From an uncultured Ferrovum sp. (GTDB lineage Bacteria > Pseudomonadota > Gammaproteobacteria > Burkholderiales > Ferrovaceae): 51,085 nucleotides of DNA. The stretch covers positions 1 through 51,085 of the forward strand of contig CAITLJ010000026.1 in NCBI GenBank assembly GCA_903893215.1. Reading direction: 5' to 3'. Position 1 is the first letter of the stretch. Each line of letters opens with the position of its first letter. Shown piece by piece: positions 25,413 through 33,439 of the stretch. The notes beneath the pieces are model-generated. The model made no database searches and was not told the DNA's origin. It saw only the letters and a program-made list of their open reading frames with translations. The position numbers and the translations under genes were made by a program.

Positions 25413-26432
25413 ATGACCTCCCCCGAGCGGATTCCCATGCTTACCCTTGCAAGCTGGGTCCGAGCGGGGGCGCAATGCGGTGTGAATGTGCATGTGCTGT
25501 TTGCCGAGCACGGACTTTCACCGCACCTTTCGCACATTGACTCAGCGGGCTTTGACCCGCTGATGGTCCTGAAGGTGCTGGCGGCCACCACGCGTGCCAG
25601 CACCCGCGGCCACTTTCCGTTTGCGCTCGGCGAAAACTTTGCATTCGAGCATTTGCCGGAAATCGAAACCTTTGTTGCCACCGCCCCCACGTTGCGCGAA
25701 GCGTTTCGGGCAGTGGAATGGGCGCGACTGCTGATCAATCCCTACATGGAGTTGCAGCTGGAAGAGCGCGGCAACGAGGCCTGGGTGATCCTGAAGCTGA
25801 GTTTTCCGGTCCGTCTGCACCGCGCCCACGTGTTCGTCACCGAGGGCACGCTGATGGCGGTGAAAAAGTTTGGCCGCAGCCTGCTCGGCCCGGAAGCCGC
25901 GCTGCTGCGTGCCACCTTCAAGCACAAGGCGCCGGCCTACGCAGCCGAATACGAACGTTGCTTTGAACTCGAACCTGAGTTTGGCGCCCGTGAGAACGCG
26001 CTGGTGTTCCCGCGCGATTATCTGGACGTGCCGCTCACCGGCGCCTATCCGCAACTGAATGCCCAAGCCGCCGAAATGGTGGCCAACCGGCTGGCACGCT
26101 TCCAGCCGCGCAGCGAACTGCAGTCGCAGGTGCTCGCGCTGCTGACCCAGGAGCCGGCCCTGCTCGCTTCCGGGGTGATCGGCGTGGCCGACCGCCTGCA
26201 CCTGCATCCCCGCACCCTGCAACGGCGCCTGAAGGACGAGGGACTCGGATTTCTTGACCTGCAATCCGCGGCCCGCCACACCTTGGCCACCCGCTGGCTG
26301 GGGGATGACGGCGAAGATATCGACACGGTGGGAGAGCGCCTTGGTTTCTCCGACCGACGCTCGTTCTCGCTGGCGTTCAAGCGCTGGACCGGCACCACGC
26401 CGGGGGCCTGGCGGCGCAACCGCGACGCCTGA
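25413..26432 (+). CDS. AraC-family regulator (OruR/ArgR-like, N-terminal Arabinose-bd type)
   Basis: A 339-aa transcription factor. Residues 1-210 form the ligand-binding domain common to AraC regulators of the PF12625 type (AGAQCGVNVHVLFAEHGLSP, then PTLREAFRAVEWARLLINPY). The C-terminal pair of helix-turn-helix motifs is clear: VADRLHLHPRTLQRRLKDEG and VGERLGFSDRRSFSLAFKRW-TGTTPGAWRR. Such regulators often control lipid, amine or aromatic catabolism near them. Here the only co-directional neighbour is the PF10118-type hydrolase upstream, its likely target. ATG 25413 follows an AGGAG at 25397. Confidence 0.88.
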   Translation: MTSPERIPMLTLASWVRAGAQCGVNVHVLFAEHGLSPHLSHIDSAGFDPLMVLKVLAATTRASTRGHFPFALGENFAFEHLPEIETFVATAPTLREAFRAVEWARLLINPYMELQLEERGNEAWVILKLSFPVRLHRAHVFVTEGTLMAVKKFGRSLLGPEAALLRATFKHKAPAYAAEYERCFELEPEFGARENALVFPRDYLDVPLTGAYPQLNAQAAEMVANRLARFQPRSELQSQVLALLTQEPALLASGVIGVADRLHLHPRTLQRRLKDEGLGFLDLQSAARHTLATRWLGDDGEDIDTVGERLGFSDRRSFSLAFKRWTGTTPGAWRRNRDA

Positions 26433-26554
26433 CCCGGCCTTCCGCCAACCGTCTGCGCTGGTGCCGCTCCGGTGGTTACCGCACCAAAGCCGGTGGTCAA
26501 TGGTGCTGGCCAGATGGTGGGTTCCACCATCCACGCCATGGCCCGCGCCCCGGA

Positions 26555-27196
26555 TCAGTGGGGGACTGGTGCACGCAGTGCGCTGGCCTCCTGCGCCAAG
26601 CGGGTGATCACCGCCCAACGACCGTCACGCACCGCATCGGCAGGCGTCAGCCACGATCCGCCCACGCAGGCCACGTTGGACAGCGCCAGCAAACCCGGCG
26701 CCGTATCCAGCGCAATCCCCCCGGTCGGACAGAACCGTACATCCGCAAACACTGAACCCCATGCCTTGAGCATGGCGGCGCCCCCCGCCGCCATGGCCGG
26801 AAAGAATTTGAGGAACTGCAGGCCATCTTCTGTGGCCTGCATGATCTCGCTGGACGTAGCCACGCCGGGCAACAAGGGCAACTGCAGATCGCGACACGCA
26901 CGCCCGAGCACGCTGCTGTAGCCAGGACTGACCGCAAAACGCGCGCCCGCTGCCAGCACCGCCTCGGCGTCTGCGGGCGTGCGCAAGGTACCGGCGCCAA
27001 TCACCGCCTCGGGCACGGCGGCAGCAATCTCGCGCATCGACTGCAAGGCGGCTGGCGTGCGCAGGGTGATTTCGAGTACCCGCACGCCCCCCGCCACCAG
27101 GGCCTGTGCCAGTGGCACCGCCTGTTCAACCTTGTCGATCACCATGACCGGGATGACCGGCCCCATGGCCGCAATTGCCAGCAAATCCTTGCTCAT
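26555..27196 (-). CDS. eda: 2-dehydro-3-deoxy-phosphogluconate aldolase
   Basis: A 213-aa class I aldolase that splits KDPG into pyruvate and glyceraldehyde 3-phosphate, the last step of the Entner-Doudoroff route. The Schiff-base Lys is Lys130 in LQFLKFFPA. The catalytic Glu is Glu42 in RVLEITLRT. Phosphate-binding glycines lie in FCPTGGI and VGGSWL. Length and motifs match the family. ATG 27196 has GGGAGAA just upstream and starts one base after the edd stop, so edd and eda form one transcript. An in-frame extension upstream to 27481 would lie inside edd and is not credible. Confidence 0.95.
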   Translation of the reverse strand: MSKDLLAIAAMGPVIPVMVIDKVEQAVPLAQALVAGGVRVLEITLRTPAALQSMREIAAAVPEAVIGAGTLRTPADAEAVLAAGARFAVSPGYSSVLGRACRDLQLPLLPGVATSSEIMQATEDGLQFLKFFPAMAAGGAAMLKAWGSVFADVRFCPTGGIALDTAPGLLALSNVACVGGSWLTPADAVRDGRWAVITRLAQEASALRAPVPH

Positions 27197-27197
27197 T

Positions 27198-28976
27198 TCA
27201 CAGTTCTCCCGAAGACCAGCTGCATGCACCCTGCTCTGCTCCACTGGCATTTGCCCGGAACAGGCTGAACAGTTCCCGCCCCCAACCCTGTGCCGAGGTC
27301 GACCCCGACCGCACGGCTGGCACACGCTGAACCAGCTCGGCTTCGTCCACCAGCACCTGCAGGATGCCCTGATCGGCATCCAGCCGCACCACGTCACCAT
27401 CATGGACCAGCGCAAGCGGACCGCCCCCCAGCGCTTCCGGCGTAATGTGGATGGCGGCGGGCACCGCGCCCGATGCGCCACTCATGCGGCCGTCGGTGAC
27501 CAGTGCCACGCGAAAGCCGCGCTTCTGCAACACGGCAAGGGGCGGCGTGAGTTTGTGCAGCTCCGGCATACCGTTGGCGCGTGGTCCCTGAAAACGCACC
27601 ACCACCACCACGTCGCGGTCGAGTTCACCGGCCTTGAACGCTTGCTGCAAGCCGTCCTGCGAATCGAACACACGACAAGGCGCCTCGATCACATGGCGGT
27701 CGTGCGGCACTGCCGATATCTTGATTACCGCACGCCCGAGGTTGCCCTGCAGCAGACGCAGGCCGCCCTTCGGACTGAAGGGTGCGCTGACCGGCCGGAC
27801 CACCAAATCGTCCAGCGTGGCCGCCGGTGCGCCGCGCGTGGCGTCGCGCAGGCCGCCCGCATGAATGCTCGAGACGTCGGCATGCATCAGGCCGTGATCG
27901 AGCAGTTCACGCAGCACCAGTTGCGGCCCACCCGCAGCCTGGAACTGGTTCACGTCGGCCTTGCCATTGGGATAAACCGCCGTCAGCAGTGGCACCACCT
28001 GCGACAACTCGTCAAAGTCAGTCCAGTCAATCACGATGCCAGCGGCGCGCGCCACAGCAACCCAATGGATCAGGTGATTGGTAGACCCGCCCGTGGCCAG
28101 CAAGGCCACCATGGCATTGACGATCACCCGCTCATCGACCAGCTGACCGATGGGCGTGAACCGCGCCCCTTTCACCATGCCCAGCACCGTGCGCACGGCC
28201 TCGCGCGTCAACTGCTCGCGCTCGGCGGTATCCGGATGCACAAACGAGGCACCCGGCACATGCAAACCCATGGCGTCCAGCAGCATCTGGTTGGAATTGG
28301 CCGTGCCATAAAACGTGCAGGTGCCGGCCGAGTGGTAGGCCGCCGATTCGGCGTCCTGCAACTCATCACGACTGGCCAACCCTTGTGCAAAACGCTCGCG
28401 CACCTCCGACTTGGCGCTGTTCGACAGGCCGCTACGCATGGGACCGGCCGGCACGAAGACGCAGGGCAGATGCCCGAAATGCAGCGCACCGATCAGCAAG
28501 CCAGGAATGATCTTGTCGCAAATGCCAAGCAACAACACGGCATCGAACGTTTCATGCGACAGTCCGACCGCCGTGGACATGGCAATCACGTCGCGCGAGA
28601 ACAGGCTCATTTCCATGCCCGGCGTACCCTGCGTCACACCATCGCACATCGCGGGGGTGCCACTGGCTACCTGTACGGTGGCACCCTGTTTGCGCGCCTC
28701 GTCGCGAATCATGGCCGGGTACCCTTCGAAGGGCTGATGCGCCGAGAGCACGTCGTTGTAGGCGGTAATCACCCCAAGATTGGGCGCGCGCTGGGCCAGC
28801 ACCTGGATCCGTTCCTTGCCCGGCAGCGCGGCATACGCATGGGCCAGGTTGGCGCAGCCCAGACTGGCACGCGGCGGTCGCCGGATGGCCTCTTCGATTC
28901 GCGTCAGATAGGCCTGACGACTGGGCTGGCTGCGTTGGCGAATGCGTTCAGTGACGGCCTGCAATACCGGATGCAT
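27198..28976 (-). CDS. edd: 6-phosphogluconate dehydratase
   Basis: A 592-aa member of the IlvD/Edd family. It dehydrates 6-phosphogluconate to KDPG in the cytoplasm using an iron-sulfur cluster. Visible landmarks are [20 protein letters not shown] near the N-terminus, [34 protein letters not shown], and the C-terminal [20 protein letters not shown]. The Cys in MCDG and ICDK are cluster ligands. Length matches Edd (about 600) rather than IlvD. ATG 28976 stands 35 bp from a HexR-like palindrome shared with the divergent SMP-30 gene. It forms an operon with eda. Confidence 0.96.
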   Translation of the reverse strand: MHPVLQAVTERIRQRSQPSRQAYLTRIEEAIRRPPRASLGCANLAHAYAALPGKERIQVLAQRAPNLGVITAYNDVLSAHQPFEGYPAMIRDEARKQGATVQVASGTPAMCDGVTQGTPGMEMSLFSRDVIAMSTAVGLSHETFDAVLLLGICDKIIPGLLIGALHFGHLPCVFVPAGPMRSGLSNSAKSEVRERFAQGLASRDELQDAESAAYHSAGTCTFYGTANSNQMLLDAMGLHVPGASFVHPDTAEREQLTREAVRTVLGMVKGARFTPIGQLVDERVIVNAMVALLATGGSTNHLIHWVAVARAAGIVIDWTDFDELSQVVPLLTAVYPNGKADVNQFQAAGGPQLVLRELLDHGLMHADVSSIHAGGLRDATRGAPAATLDDLVVRPVSAPFSPKGGLRLLQGNLGRAVIKISAVPHDRHVIEAPCRVFDSQDGLQQAFKAGELDRDVVVVVRFQGPRANGMPELHKLTPPLAVLQKRGFRVALVTDGRMSGASGAVPAAIHITPEALGGGPLALVHDGDVVRLDADQGILQVLVDEAELVQRVPAVRSGSTSAQGWGRELFSLFRANASGAEQGACSWSSGEL

Positions 28977-29011
28977 GAGAATTGCCCTTTGTAACCGACG
29001 GTGCGTATGAT

Positions 29012-29026
29012 TGTAACTGAGTTACA
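29012..29026. promoter_or_regulatory. HexR-type operator between edd and the SMP-30 gene
   Basis: TGTAACTGAGTTACA is a perfect inverted repeat apart from its three central bases and fits the known HexR site TGTAATNNNATTACA at most positions. It lies between divergent edd and the lactonase gene. An extra half-site TTTGTAACC is at 28988-28996. A related site stands before zwf, and the RpiR-family gene hexR lies 1 kb away. Confidence 0.8.
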
Positions 29027-29043
29027 TCAACGATGACAGCACC

Positions 29044-30042
29044 ATGCCCGCAGTATCCCCGCCCCCGCTCACCCCCGCCGTCCGGCAAGTCTCCGGCACC
29101 GCCTGCCAGCTGGGCGAGTCGCCGCTATGGCATCCGGTCAGCCAGCAACTGTATTGGGTCGACATCACTGGCCAGACCATCGTGCGCGCAGTGGGTGGAT
29201 CTCTGGTCGCGGAGCAGGCGCAAGCGCCAGAGCCCGGGCTGGAGGCACCTGCCGAGCAGCGCTGGCAGCTCGATGACCAGCCCTCTTGCCTTGCGCCTGC
29301 CCGCAACGGGGATCTGGTGGTAGGACTGCGCAAGGGCGTGGCCCTGTTTGCGCCGGGCAGCGGGGAATGCGCACTGCTGGCTGCCGCCCCATGGGACACG
29401 CAGACCACACGCAGCAATGACGGCCGCTGCGACCCCGCGGGACGGTTCTGGACCGGCACTGTGTTCGAACCCAAGACCGGCAATCACGCCCATCTGTATT
29501 GCCTGCGCGGCAGCGCCGGCCGCTGGCGGCTGGACGCCGTGCTGGACGACAACCTGACCGCCAACGGCCTGGCCTTCGATCCGGCGCGCAACATGGCTTG
29601 GTGGAGCAACACGCCTGCACACGTCATTTATCGGTATCCCTTCGACAGGCAACGCGGCCTGTTCGGCGCGCGCACGGTGTTTCACCAGTTTGCACCCAGA
29701 CAGCAAGACATGACCTATGGCGGCCGGCCAGACGGTGCCTGCCTGGATACCGCCGGGCATTACTGGGTGGCGATGTACGAAGGCAGCCGGGTGCTGCGCC
29801 TGGACCCCACCGGAAATATCGTGCTGGACCTGCGTCTGCCGGTCACCTGCCCCACCATGGTGTGCCTTGGGGGCACAGACCTGCGCACCCTGTTCATCAC
29901 CTCGGCCAGCAAGGGCCGCCCGCCAGCGGAACTGGCCGCCGAGCCATTGGCTGGTCACGTGCTGGCGGTGCACCTCGATGCCTTGGGTCTTCCCGCCGAT
30001 GTGCGTGGGCTGCCAGCCGACCTGTTCGCCGAACCGGCGTGA
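29044..30042 (+). CDS. SMP-30/gluconolactonase/LRE family protein
   Basis: A 332-aa six-bladed propeller lactonase. Family motifs are LGESPLWHPVSQQLYWVDIT near the N-terminus (metal-binding Glu in LGESP), SNDGRCDPAGRFWTGT in the middle with the Asn and Asp ligands, and GGRPDGACLDTAGHYWVAMY further on. Enzymes of this family hydrolyse sugar lactones. Placed among zwf, edd and eda without a pgl gene, it may supply the lactonase step, although many homologues prefer free (non-phosphorylated) gluconolactone. There is no signal peptide. The 40-residue stretch after the first blade (VAEQAQAPEPGLEAPAEQRW) is longer than usual. It is transcribed divergently from edd and shares the HexR-like site. Confidence 0.85.
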   Translation: MPAVSPPPLTPAVRQVSGTACQLGESPLWHPVSQQLYWVDITGQTIVRAVGGSLVAEQAQAPEPGLEAPAEQRWQLDDQPSCLAPARNGDLVVGLRKGVALFAPGSGECALLAAAPWDTQTTRSNDGRCDPAGRFWTGTVFEPKTGNHAHLYCLRGSAGRWRLDAVLDDNLTANGLAFDPARNMAWWSNTPAHVIYRYPFDRQRGLFGARTVFHQFAPRQQDMTYGGRPDGACLDTAGHYWVAMYEGSRVLRLDPTGNIVLDLRLPVTCPTMVCLGGTDLRTLFITSASKGRPPAELAAEPLAGHVLAVHLDALGLPADVRGLPADLFAEPA

Positions 30043-30074
30043 CCGGCAGTCCGGCGATCCGGCGATCCGGCAGT
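30043..30074. repeat. Four tandem octamers CCGGCRRT
   Basis: CCGGCAGT, CCGGCGAT, CCGGCGAT, CCGGCAGT lie head to tail between the convergent ends of the lactonase and hexR genes, followed by CCGGC. No coding role is seen. They might affect termination. Confidence 0.8.
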
Positions 30075-30095
30075 CCGGCTTGCCCGCACATGGAT

Positions 30096-30995
30096 TCAGT
30101 CCGCTTCCTCGGCGGCGTATTTGACCCGCAGGTTGCGCTTGATCAGGGAGAGACGGTTGGCCAACTCCGGGCCCAGTTGCACGGCCACCGCGGTCACCAG
30201 CACATCGATCAGCATCAGGTGCAGCATGCGCGAAACCATCGGACTGTAACGATCGAAATCCTCGCGATGATCGGCAGCCAGCACAATATCGGCGCGTTCG
30301 GCCAGTGGTGAGCCACTGGCCGTGATCGCAATGGTGGTGGCACGACGGCGGCGCACGGCATCCATGGTTTCAAGCAGGTCACGCATGCGCCCGGAATTGG
30401 AAATGAACACGGCACAGTCGCCGGGCTGGAGCAGGCTGGCGGCCATCACCTGCATGTGGGCGTCCGAGTAGGCAATGGCATGGCAACCCAGCCGGAAAAA
30501 CTTGTGCTGGGCATCCTGCGCCACCACCCCGGAATTACCCACGCCATAAAACTCGATGCGGCGACCGCCCTGAATGCTTTCGACCATAGCGGCGGCCGCA
30601 CGCGTCACCTGCGGTGCACTGGTCTGGTTACGCAGATGCAGCAAGGCGCTGACCGAATTGTCGATCACCTTCAGCATCAATTCGGCCGGCGTATCGCCCT
30701 GCGTGACCGCCCGGTGCACATACGGCACCCCTTCGTTGATCACGCCCGCCAGCTTGAGGCGGAAATCTGCCAGCCCCTTGTATCCGATGTGTCGGCAGAA
30801 GCGCACCACCGTCGGCTTGCTGACCTCTGCCAGCCGCGCCAGTTCGGCGATCGGCAGGGTGGCGAAACGACGGGGATCCTCCAGCAACAGGCGCCCGACA
30901 CGGGCCTCGGCGGGCGAGCAGGCGCGAACGCTGGCGGCGACGCGCTCGATCAGATTGACCGGCCCCGCCCCCGCGACCGGGACCGGGACCGGCAT
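30096..30995 (-). CDS. hexR: RpiR-family regulator HexR
   Basis: A 299-aa regulator: an N-terminal RpiR helix-turn-helix (IAELARLAEVSKPTVVRFCR-HIGYKGLADFRLKLA) and a C-terminal SIS sugar-phosphate-binding domain (RRIEFYGVGNSGVVAQDAQH, then CAVFISNSGRMRDLLETMDA). HexR binds KDPG and represses edd, eda, zwf and related genes. The surrounding genes and two TGTAAC palindromes in front of edd and zwf support the assignment. ATG 30995 gives a Pro-Val repeat leader encoded by a GGGACC tandem repeat; a TTG at 31013 would add six residues. The gene lies directly downstream of zwf in the same direction (33 bp gap), so it is probably in the zwf transcript. Confidence 0.9.
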   Translation of the reverse strand: MPVPVPVAGAGPVNLIERVAASVRACSPAEARVGRLLLEDPRRFATLPIAELARLAEVSKPTVVRFCRHIGYKGLADFRLKLAGVINEGVPYVHRAVTQGDTPAELMLKVIDNSVSALLHLRNQTSAPQVTRAAAAMVESIQGGRRIEFYGVGNSGVVAQDAQHKFFRLGCHAIAYSDAHMQVMAASLLQPGDCAVFISNSGRMRDLLETMDAVRRRRATTIAITASGSPLAERADIVLAADHREDFDRYSPMVSRMLHLMLIDVLVTAVAVQLGPELANRLSLIKRNLRVKYAAEEAD

Positions 30996-31028
30996 GCCGC
31001 TAGCCAAGACCAAGGCTTCCGCTCGGAT

Positions 31029-32489
31029 TCATCGCTCTTCCGGCCAGGCCGCACCATCGCGTGCCAGCATCGCGCTGGCCGCAGGCGGGCCCCAGGTACC
31101 GGCGTTGTAAAGGCGCAGGCTGTCGGGATCGTTGCTCCACGATTCGATGATCGGCGCCACATAGCGCCAGGCGGCCTGTTGCTCGTCAAAACGCACGAAC
31201 AGGTCGAGGCGTCCGGCCAGCACCTTGCGCAACAGACGCTCGTAGGCTTCGATGGTCTGGGTGCCGAAAGCCTCCTTGAAATCCAGGTTGAGTCCCACCG
31301 GTACCAGGCGGCCCTGCTCACTCTTGCTGCGGTTGGACGCCTTGGCGAGCAGTTCCAGTTCGATTGAGTCAGAGGGCTGCAGGCGGATCACCAGGCGGTT
31401 CTGGAAGCCATTGGGACCAGCGAAGATCGGGTGCGGCACGGGGCGAAAATTGACCACGATGTCGGCGGTCCTCTGGGCCAGGCGCTTGCCCGTGCGCAGG
31501 AAGAACGGGACGCCCGCCCAGCGCCAGTTTTCGATCTCGGCGCGAATCGCCATGAAGGTTTCGGTGTGACTGGCCGGAGATACGCCGTCTTCCTCCCGAT
31601 AGCCGGGTACGGTGCCGCCCTGGATACGGCCGGCCCGGTATTGACCCCGGATCACATTGTTGTTGATGTCCGCAGCACTGAGCGGCTTGAGCGAGCGCAG
31701 CACCTTGAGCTTTTCGTCACGCACCGCATCAGCATCGTCGCTGGCCGGCGGCTCCATGGCCACCATACAGAGCAGTTGCAGCATGTGGTTCTGCATCATG
31801 TCGCGCAACGCCCCGCCGCTGCGGTCGTAATACCCCCCGCGCTGCTCCACGCCAAGGTCTTCAGCGATGGTGATCTGCACGTTCTCGATCCACTCGCGCC
31901 GCCAGAGCGGCTCGAACAGCGAATTGCCGAAGCGCAGTGCCATCAGGTTTTGCACCGACTGCTTGCCCAGGTAATGGTCAATGCGGAAGATCTGATGCTC
32001 TTTCAGCACGGCACTGACGGCATCATTGATGGCGGTGGCGGACGCCAGGTCATAGCCGAGCGGTTTTTCCAGCACCACGCGGACCCGCTTGTCGTTCAGT
32101 CCGACACGGCCCAAGCCGGTGCACAAACCGCTGAACAGCGCCGGGGCCACCGCAAGATAGATCACCACCGTGTCGGCATCGCGCAGGTTCACCCAATCGG
32201 CCAGCGCCTGGTGGGCCTCGGGCTGCGTGATGTCCATGCTGATGAAATCCAGCAAACTGGTGAAGGCAGCAAACTCTTCCTCCGTGAACGGTTCATCCCA
32301 GGTCAGCGAGTCAAACCGCGCGCGCAGCCATGCGCAATATTGCGCGCGATCCAGCGTTTCACGCGAACTGGCCAGCACGCGTCCATCCGGCGGCAGGGCA
32401 CCATGGCGGAAGGCCTGAAATACGGCGGGCATCAGTTTGCGCCAGGCAAGGTCGCCAGTGCCACCAAGGAAAACCAGATCAAATGCCAT
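31029..32489 (-). CDS. zwf: Glucose-6-phosphate 1-dehydrogenase
   Basis: A 486-aa enzyme converting glucose 6-phosphate and NAD(P)+ to 6-phosphogluconolactone, the entry to the Entner-Doudoroff and pentose phosphate routes. The N-terminal coenzyme motif is FLGGTGDLAWRKL. The active-site signature is FRIDHYLGKQSVQNL (residues 168-182, with the catalytic His-Asp area). The substrate-binding VVLEKPLGYDLAS and the C-terminal half (FLRTGKRLAQRTADIVVNFR) are complete. Length is typical. The usual partner pgl is not adjacent; hexR follows instead. A HexR-like operator is centred 67 bp before the ATG at 32489. Confidence 0.96.
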   Translation of the reverse strand: MAFDLVFLGGTGDLAWRKLMPAVFQAFRHGALPPDGRVLASSRETLDRAQYCAWLRARFDSLTWDEPFTEEEFAAFTSLLDFISMDITQPEAHQALADWVNLRDADTVVIYLAVAPALFSGLCTGLGRVGLNDKRVRVVLEKPLGYDLASATAINDAVSAVLKEHQIFRIDHYLGKQSVQNLMALRFGNSLFEPLWRREWIENVQITIAEDLGVEQRGGYYDRSGGALRDMMQNHMLQLLCMVAMEPPASDDADAVRDEKLKVLRSLKPLSAADINNNVIRGQYRAGRIQGGTVPGYREEDGVSPASHTETFMAIRAEIENWRWAGVPFFLRTGKRLAQRTADIVVNFRPVPHPIFAGPNGFQNRLVIRLQPSDSIELELLAKASNRSKSEQGRLVPVGLNLDFKEAFGTQTIEAYERLLRKVLAGRLDLFVRFDEQQAAWRYVAPIIESWSNDPDSLRLYNAGTWGPPAASAMLARDGAAWPEER

Positions 32490-32548
32490 GAGGTGCGCGC
32501 TCTCGTGTTCTGCGTTCAGGCCTGATTGTAACCGCGACCGATAATTTT

Positions 32549-32563
32549 TGTAACTCGGTTACA
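32549..32563. promoter_or_regulatory. HexR-type operator before zwf
   Basis: TGTAACTCGGTTACA, extended by one base on each side to TTGTAACTCGGTTACAA, repeats the arms of the site at 29012. It lies between zwf and the divergent response-regulator gene, closer to zwf. Another half-site ATTGTAACC is at 32525-32533, as in the edd region. Confidence 0.8.
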
Positions 32564-32694
32564 AGTCACGCCACCAATCACGTAATCCGGCAACCGGCGC
32601 CACGACCGATTGTTTGAAAACATGCCAATTGGGATGAAATGCCGGCACTAATGCTCTAAGCTGATGAACTTGTGTTTTCGTAAAAGTTAAGGTC

Positions 32695-33429
32695 TTGGCC
32701 TCCATCCGGGTTCTCATCCTCGAAGACGATCCGATCAGCGCCGGCATGCTCAGGCATGTTCTGGAAAAGGAAGGTATCGCCTGTGAACACTGCAGCACCC
32801 TGCGCGAGGGTCTGCTGAGCTTTCAGCGCGAAGTGTTCGACATCGCGCTGGTTGACCGTATCCTGGGCAGCGAGGACGGACTCGACTTTGTGCGCTGGGC
32901 GCGCGAGCGGCACCCGCTGGCCGGCATCATCATCATCAGTTCGCGCACGGTCACGGATGAACGGATCCAGGGCATCCGCGATGGTGCCGACGACTATCTG
33001 ACCAAACCCTTTGAACCACGTGAAGTGCTGGCCCGCGTGCAACGTCTGGCCGGGCGGCTGGAGCGGCACGGTGCGCAGGACGATGCCCAGGCGGTGCGTT
33101 TTTGCGGATTTGTGCTCGACCCGCAGGAACGCAAGGTACTGGACCCGACCGGCCAGGACATCCGTCTGACCGGCAAGGAATTTGCCCTGTTGCATTGTCT
33201 GCTGCGCGCGGGTGTCAACGTGGTCGACCGCGAGCGCTTGTCGCTGGCCGTGCATGGTCGCAGCTGGAATCCGCTGGAACGCGGCATCGATATCCTGGCG
33301 AGCAAGGTCCGCCTCAAATTGCGTTCGGCAGGCGCACCGGACGAGCTGTTGCGCAGCGTGCGCGGCGAGGGCTACCTGCTCGGCACCAGCACCGAAACCG
33401 TGCCGCGCACTACCGCCGGCCGGCAGTAA
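32695..33429 (+). CDS. OmpR-type response regulator (orphan)
   Basis: A 244-aa two-domain regulator. The receiver has the acidic pocket Glu10-Asp11-Asp12 (LILEDDP), the phospho-acceptor Asp54 (IALVDRILG) and the Lys in DDYLTKPFEPREVLAR. The C-terminal winged helix is seen in RLTGKEFALLHCLLRAGVNV and ERGIDILASKVRLKLRSA. A TTG at 32695 is the best start, preceded by TAAGG; no closer ATG leaves the receiver complete. No sensor kinase is in the window, so the signal is unknown. The next gene (NERD-helicase) begins 10 bp downstream, suggesting joint transcription. Confidence 0.88.
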   Translation: MASIRVLILEDDPISAGMLRHVLEKEGIACEHCSTLREGLLSFQREVFDIALVDRILGSEDGLDFVRWARERHPLAGIIIISSRTVTDERIQGIRDGADDYLTKPFEPREVLARVQRLAGRLERHGAQDDAQAVRFCGFVLDPQERKVLDPTGQDIRLTGKEFALLHCLLRAGVNVVDRERLSLAVHGRSWNPLERGIDILASKVRLKLRSAGAPDELLRSVRGEGYLLGTSTETVPRTTAGRQ

Positions 33430-33439
33430 GCGCGGGCGC

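Noticed and set aside
27197-27481. Upstream in-frame extension of eda
   Set aside because: It lies inside the edd coding region in another frame. A good ribosome-binding site and the family N-terminus fix the start at 27196.
30043-30074. Tandem octamers considered as a CRISPR-like array
   Set aside because: Units are 8 bp with no spacers, and there are no cas genes. No CRISPR array was seen anywhere in the window.
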